Shown piece by piece: positions 8,184 through 14,647 of a stretch of 22,417 nucleotides of DNA. Under the pieces are notes generated by a model, which was not told where the DNA came from, searched no databases, and saw only the letters and a program-made list of their open reading frames with translations. The stretch's first letter is position 1. Each line of letters opens with the position of its first letter. Made by a program: the position numbers and the translations under genes. The DNA is taken from contig CABUUK010000038.1 in assembly GCA_902494765.1 (NCBI GenBank), forward strand, positions 1-22,417. The letters are read 5' to 3'. The DNA is from an uncultured Collinsella sp. (lineage in GTDB: Bacteria; Actinomycetota; Coriobacteriia; Coriobacteriales; Coriobacteriaceae).

Positions 8184-8210
8184 CTTTGCCGTGCCATCGA
8201 ATCCAAAGTG

Positions 8211-8280
8211 GCAGATTATCCACGCTCATTCACTAGGCGGAAGATTTTCCACGCTCGTGTGTCCGATAATCCACGCTCGA
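8211..8280 (-). repeat. Three spaced copies of a GAGCGTGGAtwATC motif, possible IS21-type terminus relic
   Basis: On the minus strand GAGCGTGGAT(T)ATC, GAGCGTGGAAAATC and GAGCGTGGATAATC occur at spacings of 22 and 29 bp (cores on the plus strand at 8216-8224, 8245-8253 and 8267-8275). Multiple short direct repeats at an end are characteristic of IS21-family elements, but no istA or istB gene is present, so this would be a remnant. It lies immediately outside the right end of the IS3 element. Confidence 0.45.
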
Positions 8281-8307
8281 TGACGATGACCAACCTCGCC
8301 CCGGCCT

Positions 8308-8530
8308 ATGTCTCGACCTGTAACAGTATGAGGGTTATTCCTCCCCTATCTGTTACAGATCGAGATGTTTCGCAGAAACCCCCGCTTACGTCTCATTCTG
8401 TAACAGTAAGAACGGTTTTCAGCCTCTTCGTGTTACGGATCGAGATGTTATCGGCCTTCCCTTGGCAATGTTTCGATCTGTAACTATAAGGAGGGTCTTC
8501 AGCCCACTCGTGTTACGGATCGAGACAAAC
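8308..8530. repeat. Three tandem ~63-bp palindromic units at exactly 80-bp period
   Basis: Units at 8308-8370, 8388-8450 and 8468-8530 align without gaps and are separated by two unrelated 17-bp linkers. Each is an interrupted palindrome: in unit 1, TCTCGACCTGTAACAG (8311-8326) pairs with CTGTTACAGATCGAGA (8350-8365) at 15 of 16 positions around a 23-nt centre. Units 2 and 3 share the centre TTTTCAGCC/TCTTCAGCC and GTGTTACGGATCGAGA, and are closer to each other than to unit 1. No protein-coding frame explains them. The stretch 8281-8570 otherwise holds no gene. Confidence 0.8.
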
Positions 8531-8571
8531 CTGAAGCTTGGTTGGCGCCAAACACGCTGACTTATCGACAT

Positions 8572-8611
8572 AAATAGAAACGGGCCCTGTCCCACAAGGG
8601 AACAGAGCCCG
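8572..8611 (-). terminator. Terminator of the tRNA-Thr transcript
   Basis: On the minus strand CGGGCTCTGTTCCC, loop TTGT, GGGACAGGGCCCG form a 13-14 bp stem with one irregularity, followed by TTTCTATTT. It begins about 10 bp after the tRNA CCA end. Confidence 0.8.
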
Positions 8612-8620
8612 AAACTCTCA

Positions 8621-8695
8621 TGGAGCCAGTGACAGGAATCGAACCTGCAACCCACTGATTACAAATCAGTTGCGCTACCGTTGCGCCACACTGGC
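8621..8695 (-). tRNA. tRNA-Thr (anticodon TGT), CCA encoded
   Basis: A 75-nt cloverleaf: acceptor GCCAGTG/CACTGGC, D-arm GCGC...GCGC, anticodon stem ACTGA/TCAGT with loop TTTGTAA (anticodon TGT, reads ACA), and T-arm GCAGG-TTCGATT-CCTGT with one G-U-type pair. Discriminator T is followed by genomic CCA. It has its own promoter and terminator and lies between the repeat array and the divergent HTH-HipA gene. Confidence 0.95.
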
Positions 8696-8725
8696 ACACT
8701 TGGCGCTTTCGCGCGAAGCCTGTTA

Positions 8726-8754
8726 AGAATAAAGGAATTGCGGACGGGACGCAA
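8726..8754 (-). promoter_or_regulatory. Promoter of tRNA-Thr
   Basis: On the minus strand TTGCGT (8754-8749), 17-bp spacer, TATTCT (8731-8726), giving a predicted start about 24 bp before the mature tRNA 5' end. Near-consensus with ideal spacing. Confidence 0.75.
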
Positions 8755-8783
8755 CAAACCCTTCGACCGACCACATCTCAAAA

Positions 8784-8850
8784 CCATTCGTCAGAACGAA
8801 TAGCTTTAATTACAATTGCTATATATAAAACTATTCGTTCTGGCGAAGGG
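8784..8850 (+). promoter_or_regulatory. Inverted operator pair around the promoter of the HTH-HipA gene
   Basis: Site 1, CCATTCGTCAGAACGAATAG (8784-8803), and site 2, CTATTCGTTCTGGCGAAGGG (8831-8850), are inverted copies of each other (18 of 20). Each is itself a dyad, ATTCG-n6-CGAAT/G. The 27 bp between them are AT-rich, with a likely -10 (TATATA/TATAAA, about 8821-8829). Site 2 includes the ribosome-binding GAAGGG of the gene, so a bound repressor would cover both promoter and start region. Autoregulation by the encoded HTH domain is an inference. Confidence 0.65.
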
Positions 8851-8857
8851 TTTCGCG

Positions 8858-10198
8858 ATGCTTACTACCAAGGAAGCCGCCGAGCTGCTCGGCATCACTC
8901 CGCGCAGGGTGCAGGAGCTCATAAAAAACGGAGCACTTGAGGCCCGCAAGGCTTCCGGTGTATGGCTCATCGACAAAGACAGCGTCGACACGCGACTCCG
9001 CTCCGTGACCAAAACGGGGGGACGCCCCCGTCGCGGCCACGGTAAGAGCGAGATCGCGTTCACCCTCATGAATCGCACGCACGAAGTCGCTCAGCTGGTC
9101 TACAGCACATCGCGAAAAGACTTTACCCACATCGGCGCCAACATCGATTACGTCCATGCCCCTATTGGAGTATTTGGCCCTAATAGCCCCATATCGCTCG
9201 ACTCCTTCCGCACTTGGTGGCGAGGACGCGGTATCCCGCTCGCGCGCATTGGGCTAGCCTCCCTGCTTGCAGAAGCCGCAGTCGATGTTCCCGATGAACT
9301 CGTCCAGCGAAATCTCGGCCTCTCCCTATCCGACCAGTATTGGATTAGACCCCAGGGTTCCGGTCTCGCGTGGGAAGATATTAACTTCTTCAATAACGCC
9401 TTTGATGACGTCTCACTGTCCATTGCACCCTTTGCCCCAGAGGGAAAAGCGGCTGCCGCAAAGCCCGATAACACCTCGGACGGCAATCTTCAAAAGTACT
9501 GGACGTGCGAGGGCGAGCGTCGAATTCTGCATAAGGCAGGAGCGCACCTGAACCAGGAACCTTATAACGAGCTGGTGGCGACTGCACTTCACCGTCGCAT
9601 CCTAAACGCCTGCGATTATGTGCCTTACTCGCTCGAGGGCACGGGCACTTCCGCCCTGAGCATATGCGATGTCTTCTTAACTGATGAAGAAGAGTATGTC
9701 CCTGCGTTCTATGTAAACCAGCACGCGAACGCAGATGAACGGCTAACCGACTACGAGCGATATGTAGCAAACTGCGAGGAGCTCGGGGTGACAGGCGTCA
9801 AGGATGCCCTTGACCGCATGATCGTATGCGACGACATCATCGCCAACTATGACCGCCATTGGCGTAACTTTGGCCTTGTGCGAAACGTCAACACGCAAGC
9901 CTGCAGACCTGCCCCCATCTTCGATTCGGGCTCATCACTCTGGTGCAACATATCGCTAGAGGAGCTTAGGGCGGGAGAGCACAGTTTTACCAGCGCACAA
10001 TTTCATTCAAGTCCCGCCAAACAAATGTTGCTCGTCGAGGACATGGGCTGGTTTGACGGGGACAAACTCGAAGGCTTCGTTGACGAGGCAATCGAGATTC
10101 TGTCCAGAAACGACGCGCTCACGGCAAGGCTGCCTTATCTAAAAGAGGCGCTAACGTGGCGCCTCAAAAGAATGATCGACATCGCTGAATGGAGTTAG
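8858..10198 (+). CDS. Excisionase/MerR-like HTH domain fused to a HipA-like kinase domain
   Basis: 446 residues from ATG 8858 (GAAGGG 7 bp upstream; the upstream in-frame codons lie in the operator). Residues 2-48 form a helix-turn-helix (LTTKEAAELLGITPRRVQEL, then a wing GVWLIDKDSV) like Xis/MerR-type binders, followed by a basic linker (TKTGGRPRRGHGKSE). After residue 65 comes a domain with GLSLSDQYWIRP (154-165), ERRILHKAG, QEPYNE and, near the C-terminus, IIANYDRHWRNFGLVRN (Asp332, Asn337) and PAPIFDSGSSLW (Asp356). These match the HRD-like and DFG-like motifs of the HipA/CtkA kinase fold, so the kinase looks intact. It differs from classical HipA in lacking the HipA_N domain and a separate HipB. 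Likely a self-contained, self-regulating kinase or toxin-antitoxin-like unit; substrate unknown. It is less GC-rich than neighbouring genes, hinting at transfer. Confidence 0.82.
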   Translation: MLTTKEAAELLGITPRRVQELIKNGALEARKASGVWLIDKDSVDTRLRSVTKTGGRPRRGHGKSEIAFTLMNRTHEVAQLVYSTSRKDFTHIGANIDYVHAPIGVFGPNSPISLDSFRTWWRGRGIPLARIGLASLLAEAAVDVPDELVQRNLGLSLSDQYWIRPQGSGLAWEDINFFNNAFDDVSLSIAPFAPEGKAAAAKPDNTSDGNLQKYWTCEGERRILHKAGAHLNQEPYNELVATALHRRILNACDYVPYSLEGTGTSALSICDVFLTDEEEYVPAFYVNQHANADERLTDYERYVANCEELGVTGVKDALDRMIVCDDIIANYDRHWRNFGLVRNVNTQACRPAPIFDSGSSLWCNISLEELRAGEHSFTSAQFHSSPAKQMLLVEDMGWFDGDKLEGFVDEAIEILSRNDALTARLPYLKEALTWRLKRMIDIAEWS

Positions 10199-10225
10199 CG
10201 AGACAGCATCGCCCCGCCAACTCCC

Positions 10226-10903
10226 CTACCTCCCGCGGAGGGCCTTGAGCTTTGCCAGGGCCTCGGGGCTTAGACGGCTGCCCAGGGTCATCTTGATCTG
10301 CGGGGCCTCCTCGGCCTCGTGAACGTCGTTATCGATCTGTTTGATCTCGTCCACCAGCATACGGCTCGAGATGCGCGTAACGCCCTTGCCCATGACGACG
10401 GCTTGGATTGTGCCGTCACTCGATACCACGGAGCACGCGCGGCCTTCCTCGCGCGCCTCGATGCAGAGCTTTTGCACCACGGTATCGGCAGAGACGCCCG
10501 TCGGCGAAAACTCGATGCGCACGCCGCGGGCCGGCAGGTTGGGGCGCTCGCTGGAGATATTGCCCGCGCCGTCGAACACGATCACGGCCTCGTAGCGGCC
10601 CTGGGCAAACGCGGCAACGTCGTTGATGAGTGCGGTGCGCGCCATATCGTGGACGTCGCTGGAATACGGATCGTCAGAATGGTCGTACACGAGCTTTTCG
10701 TAGCGCGGCGTGCAGTGGATCACGTTGTAACCGTCGACCACCAGCAGCTCGGGCTTATTGGAATGCACCGTCGAGACCGGATCGGCGATGGCCTGCGCAA
10801 ACGCATTGCCGCCCACGCCATAGGTCGCGGCCGAAACAATCGGCTTGGCCGAGCCTTCGCCAAAGCGCTTGGCCTTGGACTTGGCGCGGTTCTTCTTGGA
10901 CAT
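10226..10903 (-). CDS. yacP: YacP-like NYN-domain ribonuclease
   Basis: 225 residues. After a basic, Lys/Arg-rich N-terminus (SKKNRAKSKAKRFGEG) comes a PIN-like NYN fold: LLVVDGYNVIH with Asp57/Asn60, VIVFDGAG with Asp111, GVSADTVVQ with Asp140, and CSVVSSDGTIQ. In Bacillus the homologue YacP (Rae1) is a ribosome-associated endoribonuclease; activity here is inferred from the conserved acidic residues. ATG 10903 follows rlmB by 3 nt, with GGGGAGGAG ending in the rlmB stop as ribosome site. Last gene of the disA operon; converges on the HTH-HipA gene with a 27-bp gap and no clear terminator. Confidence 0.85.
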   Translation of the reverse strand: MSKKNRAKSKAKRFGEGSAKPIVSAATYGVGGNAFAQAIADPVSTVHSNKPELLVVDGYNVIHCTPRYEKLVYDHSDDPYSSDVHDMARTALINDVAAFAQGRYEAVIVFDGAGNISSERPNLPARGVRIEFSPTGVSADTVVQKLCIEAREEGRACSVVSSDGTIQAVVMGKGVTRISSRMLVDEIKQIDNDVHEAEEAPQIKMTLGSRLSPEALAKLKALRGR

Positions 10904-10906
10904 GCG

Positions 10907-11821
10907 CTACTCCTCCCCCATGAGCTCGCCGGCGTTGCGACGTAACCACTCAAAGCATAGCGCGGTGGTCGCCTGGGCAACGTTGAGGCTCTCGGTCATG
11001 CCGCGCTGGGGAAGCTTGGTCAAAAAGTCACATTTCTCGAGCACCAGGCGCGAGATACCGTCGCCTTCGGACCCCATGACGAGCACCACGCGACCCTCGA
11101 AGGGAGCATCCCAGCAACTGCCTTCGGCGTGCTCGGAGGCACCGCCCACCCAAAAGCCAGCGGCCTTGAGGTCGTCGAGTGCACGGGCGATATTGGGAAC
11201 CTGCGCGATAGGCAGATGCATGACGGCACCGGCTGAGGTCTTGTAGCTGCCCACGGTCACGCCGGCGGCACGCTTGTTGGCGATGACGACGCCCGCCGCG
11301 CCCACAACCTCGGCGGAGCGCACGATGGCGCCAAAGTTGCCGTCGTCAGTCACGTGGTCGAGCACCACGACAAGTGCCGGGCCCTCGCCTGTGCGGTCGA
11401 GAATATCGGCGACATCGGCATAGGGGAAGTTGCCAACCTCGAGCGCGATGCCCTGGTGAGCGCCGTGGCTCGACAGTGCGTCGAGCTGCGCGCGCGGCAC
11501 ATACTTAATGCGGACACCCACGGCGTTGAGGTCGTCGACCAGGCGCGACAAGGCGGCATCGCGCTCTCCACCCTCGACAATGAGCGCGCACTTGATGGGA
11601 AAACCAGTGCGTAGCGCCTCGGCGGCAGCACGACGACCTTCGATAAACTCGCCCTTGGGAGCCTGGACAGCGTCGCGGTTGCGATCGCGCTGCGGACGTG
11701 CGGCCTGGGTGCGATCGCGCTGGCCCTTGGGAGCGGCAGCGCGGTCGTTGCGGCGAATCGAACGCGAGCCAGAAGCAGCCTGCTTGCCGCCACGAGGTGC
11801 ACGCTTGCGATTGTCGGCCAT
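10907..11821 (-). CDS. rlmB: 23S rRNA (guanosine-2'-O-)-methyltransferase RlmB (TrmH/SpoU family)
   Basis: SPOUT methyltransferase that 2'-O-methylates G2251 (E. coli numbering) in the peptidyl-transferase loop of 23S rRNA using SAM. 304 residues: an unusual basic, disordered first 58 residues (rich in Arg, Lys, Gln), an L30e-like substrate-binding domain (FIEGRRAAAEAL to GIALEV), then the knotted catalytic domain with LDHVTDDGNFGAIVRSAE (motif 1), VLVMGSEGDGIS (motif 2) and LPQRGMTESLNVAQA (motif 3). ATG 11821 has AAGGAGG 6-7 bp upstream. It is preceded by the only sizeable gap in the operon (143 bp). The close paralogue type TrmH cannot be fully excluded, but the N-terminal domain and the location favour RlmB. 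Confidence 0.9.
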   Translation of the reverse strand: MADNRKRAPRGGKQAASGSRSIRRNDRAAAPKGQRDRTQAARPQRDRNRDAVQAPKGEFIEGRRAAAEALRTGFPIKCALIVEGGERDAALSRLVDDLNAVGVRIKYVPRAQLDALSSHGAHQGIALEVGNFPYADVADILDRTGEGPALVVVLDHVTDDGNFGAIVRSAEVVGAAGVVIANKRAAGVTVGSYKTSAGAVMHLPIAQVPNIARALDDLKAAGFWVGGASEHAEGSCWDAPFEGRVVLVMGSEGDGISRLVLEKCDFLTKLPQRGMTESLNVAQATTALCFEWLRRNAGELMGEE

Positions 11822-11964
11822 AAAACGGCCTCCTTAAATAGATAACGAACAAGAATCGACCGTCCGAGCCACGGCACCTTGCCTTTCAATCGTCGGGCAT
11901 GACCACCAGGTCTATGCCCTCCTCTTTCAAGGCAATCTGCCGCACCTCGAACGGTCGACAAATA
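11822..11964 (-). other. 143-bp cysS-rlmB gap with a strong hairpin and a coding-like tail
   Basis: The gap contains the hairpin GGGCAT-(A)-GACC-TGGT-GGTC-ATGCCC (11895-11919) without a T-run. One minus-strand frame ending at the TGA 11888-11886 reads as plausible protein for some 23 codons (ending EEGIDLVVMPDD) but has no convincing start. No mrnC (mini-RNase III) is present, although that gene occupies this position in Bacillus. AT-rich sequence just before the rlmB ribosome site (TTATCTATTT on the minus strand) might hold a weak promoter. Confidence 0.4.
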
Positions 11965-13431
11965 CTAGAGACTCTTAATACGAGTGCCGGCGGCGGTATC
12001 CTCGATCGTCAGCCCGAGGTCCTTGAGCTGGTCGCGGATGGCGTCGGCCAGATCCCAGTTCTTGGCGGCACGGGCCTCGGCGCGGGCCTCGAGAATCTTG
12101 GCAGCTGCCTCGTCCACGTCGTCACCCGTGTAGGCAACCAGGCCGGCGGCAACGCCCAGCAGGCCCAGCGGCAGCTCGACCTTGGGCTCGGGAAGCTCGA
12201 CGCCAAACGTATCGAGCAACTCGGCCAGCGTATCGGCGGCGGCAAGCGCGGCGGCCTTGTCGGCAGCATCGCCCGCCTGCTCCAGGTACTGGTTGCACTC
12301 GGTCACAAAGCCAAAGACGGCGCCCATGGCACCGGCGGTGTTAAAGTCATCGTCCATGCACTCCTTAAAGGCGGCACGGGTCTCGGCGGCCTTAGCGGCA
12401 AGCGCCTCGGCGGCAGTCTCATCGGCATCGGCCGTCGCATGGTTCGCGACCCAGCGCAGGTTCTCGACCGTACCGGCGATACGCGTGAGCGAGTTCTCGG
12501 CACCCTCCAGGCGCTCCCATGAAAAGTCGAGCGGCGAGCGATAGCTCGTCTGCAGCATCAGCAGGCGCAGGGCGGCAGCGGAGTGCTGCTCGAGGACCTC
12601 GGCCAGCGTAAAGAAGTTGCCGAGCGACTTAGACATCTTCTCGCCGTCTACCAGCAGCATGCCCGTGTGCATCCAGGTGTTGGAGAAGCCCTGGTGCCAG
12701 GCGCAGGTGGCCTGGGCGCACTCGTTCTCGTGATGCGGGAAGGCAAGGTCGGAGCCGCCGCCGTGGATGTCAATCGGGGTGCCCAGGTAGCGGTGCACCA
12801 TGGCGGCGCACTCGGTGTGCCAACCGGGACGGCCCTCGCCCCAGGGACTCGGCCAGCTGGGCTCGCCGGGCTTGGCGGCCTTCCACAGGGCAAAGTCGAG
12901 CGGGTCGTTCTTGTCCTCGTTCTCCTCGATGCGCGCGCCAACCATAAGGTCGTCGATGTTGCGGCCCGAGACCTGACCATAGTTGGGATCGCTGCGCACG
13001 GCAAAGTACACGTCGCCGTTATCGGCGGCGTAGGCGTGGCCCTGCTCGATGAGCGTCTTGATCATGGCGATCATGGGGCCGATCTCCTTGGTGGCGCGAG
13101 GACGCACATCGGGATCGAGCACGTTGGCGGCGCGCATAACGCCGATAAACTTGTCAGAGAACTCCGTCGCAACCTCGGCGGCGGTACGGCCCTGCTCGTT
13201 GGCGCGCTTGATGATCTTGTCATCGACATCGGTGAGGTTCTGGGCAAACGTGACCTCGTAGCCGCTCGCGATGAGCCAGCGACGAATCACGTCAAAGCTG
13301 ATGAACGTGCGGGCATTGCCGATGTGGATGTTGTCGTAGACCGTGGGGCCGCACACGTACATGCGGACCTTGCCGGACTCGATGGGCTGGAACTCTTCCT
13401 TTTTATGGGTAGCGCTGTTATAGATACGCAT
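11965..13431 (-). CDS. cysS: Cysteinyl-tRNA synthetase
   Basis: Class I aminoacyl-tRNA synthetase charging tRNA-Cys. 488 residues. HIGH-type motif HIGN (36-39) after CGPTVYDN; KMSKS loop KMSKSLGN (265-272). The zinc ligands are Cys27, Cys208 (GWHTECAAM), a His of FPHHENE (near 233) and Glu237. The C-terminus has the usual anticodon-binding helices and ends LTIEDTAAGTRIKSL, matching the family end, so the protein is full length. ATG 13431 has AAGGAG 7 bp upstream, overlapping the ispF stop; the two genes are 3 nt apart. Part of the disA-ispD-ispF-cysS-rlmB-yacP operon, an order shared in part with Firmicutes. Confidence 0.97.
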   Translation of the reverse strand: MRIYNSATHKKEEFQPIESGKVRMYVCGPTVYDNIHIGNARTFISFDVIRRWLIASGYEVTFAQNLTDVDDKIIKRANEQGRTAAEVATEFSDKFIGVMRAANVLDPDVRPRATKEIGPMIAMIKTLIEQGHAYAADNGDVYFAVRSDPNYGQVSGRNIDDLMVGARIEENEDKNDPLDFALWKAAKPGEPSWPSPWGEGRPGWHTECAAMVHRYLGTPIDIHGGGSDLAFPHHENECAQATCAWHQGFSNTWMHTGMLLVDGEKMSKSLGNFFTLAEVLEQHSAAALRLLMLQTSYRSPLDFSWERLEGAENSLTRIAGTVENLRWVANHATADADETAAEALAAKAAETRAAFKECMDDDFNTAGAMGAVFGFVTECNQYLEQAGDAADKAAALAAADTLAELLDTFGVELPEPKVELPLGLLGVAAGLVAYTGDDVDEAAAKILEARAEARAAKNWDLADAIRDQLKDLGLTIEDTAAGTRIKSL

Positions 13432-13434
13432 TCG

Positions 13435-13929
13435 TTACTCCTTAACGGTTTTCTGTAGCAGGCAGACGGCCCAGGCGCCGATTCCCTCGCCCTGGCCTTC
13501 CCAACCGAGCTTTTCGGTCGTAGTGGCGGCGACGCCCACGTTTTCGACGTCAACGCCCAGGGCATGGGCAAGGTTGGCGCGCATGGCATCGCGGTGCGGG
13601 GTGATCTTGGGTTGTTGACAGGCAATGGTGCAATCGGCATCGACAAACTCGAAGCCCAGCTCGCGCGCATAGCCCATCACGCGAGCGAGCAGCACCATCG
13701 AATCAGCACCCTCATAGGCGGGGTCGGTATCGGGGAATAGCTTGCCGATGTCTCCCCCGCGGCAGGCGCCCAGAATGGCGTCGGCCAAGGCGTGCGCGAG
13801 CACATCGGCATCCGAGTGGCCCAGCAGGCCGCGCTCGTAGGGAATGTCGACACCGCCGATGATACATCGACGCCCCTCCACCAGACGGTGGACGTCGTAG
13901 CCATGGCCAATGCGCAGGTTACTGAACAT
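13435..13929 (-). CDS. ispF: 2-C-methyl-D-erythritol 2,4-cyclodiphosphate synthase
   Basis: Fifth enzyme of the MEP isoprenoid pathway; cyclises CDP-ME-2-phosphate to MEcPP with release of CMP; trimeric, zinc-dependent. 164 residues from ATG 13929 (MFSNLRIGHGYDVHRL); an upstream in-frame ATG at 13962 would add 11 residues without family similarity. Zinc ligands Asp12, His14 and His46 (GHSDADVLAHA) are present, as are FPDTDPAYEGADS and the substrate loop ATTTEKLG. The start overlaps the end of ispD by 11 bp and uses GGGAGAGGA upstream, inside ispD. Together ispD and ispF give the CDP-ME and cyclodiphosphate steps; ispE is not in the window. Confidence 0.96.
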   Translation of the reverse strand: MFSNLRIGHGYDVHRLVEGRRCIIGGVDIPYERGLLGHSDADVLAHALADAILGACRGGDIGKLFPDTDPAYEGADSMVLLARVMGYARELGFEFVDADCTIACQQPKITPHRDAMRANLAHALGVDVENVGVAATTTEKLGWEGQGEGIGAWAVCLLQKTVKE

Positions 13930-14647
13930 GGGGAAGGTCCTCTCCCTCGGCCATGCGGCCAAGCAGAATCGCGGTTACGGGACGCAGGTCCTCGGGCACC
14001 GTCACCTTAAGGTTATCGCGCGGGCTCTGGACGCAGCGGACGCGCCCACCCATGCGCTCGACCAGCGACGAATCATCGGTGCCGATAAAGCCCTCGGCAA
14101 TGGCTGCAGCATGGGCGCGCTTCATAGCATCGACGCTAAAGATCTGCGGCGTCTGCGCTGCCCAGTAGAGCTCACGCGGCGGCGTCTCGACGATATTGTC
14201 GCCATCGACGATCTTGAGCGTGTCGATCGCGGGCTGGCCGCACACGACACCGTCGAGCGAGCGGTCGCTCACGAGCACGTCGATAGCGTGGTCGATGGCC
14301 TCGGTCGTAATGAGCGGACGGGCGCCGTCGTGGATAGCGACATATTCGAAACCCGCCGGCACCGCGTGCACGCCGGCGCGGGTGGAATCCTGACGAGTAT
14401 CGCCGGCATCGGCAAAGCTGATGGGCGTGTCATAGTCAAACGGGTCGATAGCCAAGCGGCGCATCTCGGCACGGCGCTCGGCAGGGCAAACCACGACGAT
14501 ATGGCCGACCTTGTCGCTACGATCGAACGCGCGGATGGACCAGCTCATGAGCGGACGGCCCGCCACGTTAACGAGCTGCTTGCCGCCGGGATTTCCAAAG
14601 CGCTGGCCGCTGCCGCCGGCAACGACCACGGCGCATACGGGCGCCAT
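13919..14647 (-). CDS. ispD: 2-C-methyl-D-erythritol 4-phosphate cytidylyltransferase
   Basis: Transfers CMP from CTP to MEP giving CDP-ME. 242 residues. The nucleotide loop is VVVAGGSGQRFG; the catalytic lysine region reads GGKQL (Lys23), where most homologues have PKQ; then AGDTRQDSTRAG, IHDGARPL, AAQTPQIF, GTDDSSLVE and NLKVTVPEDL, all expected of the family. ATG 14647 shares one base with the disA stop (TAATG), so translation is coupled. The end overlaps ispF by 11 bp. Confidence 0.96.
   Translation of the reverse strand: MAPVCAVVVAGGSGQRFGNPGGKQLVNVAGRPLMSWSIRAFDRSDKVGHIVVVCPAERRAEMRRLAIDPFDYDTPISFADAGDTRQDSTRAGVHAVPAGFEYVAIHDGARPLITTEAIDHAIDVLVSDRSLDGVVCGQPAIDTLKIVDGDNIVETPPRELYWAAQTPQIFSVDAMKRAHAAAIAEGFIGTDDSSLVERMGGRVRCVQSPRDNLKVTVPEDLRPVTAILLGRMAEGEDLPHVQ

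Noticed and set aside
8132..8206. Longer N-terminus of the IS transposase
   Set aside because: Those codons run through the terminal inverted repeat and beyond the element; ATG 8131 has an ideal ribosome site.
8216..8275. DnaA-box-like TTATCCACG, TTTTCCACG and TAATCCACG suggesting a replication origin
   Set aside because: All three end in G instead of A, each is part of a longer repeated motif (GAGCGTGGAtwATC on the other strand), and no dnaA, dnaN or AT-rich unwinding region is nearby; a mobile-element end is more likely.
8308..8530. A small CRISPR array
   Set aside because: The long units are imperfect and palindromic while the linkers are only 17 bp; there are no cas genes and no short exact repeats.
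11822..11964. mini-RNase III gene (mrnC) in the cysS-rlmB gap
   Set aside because: The gap is only 143 bp, far too short, and the coding-like stretch shows no mini-RNase III motif.
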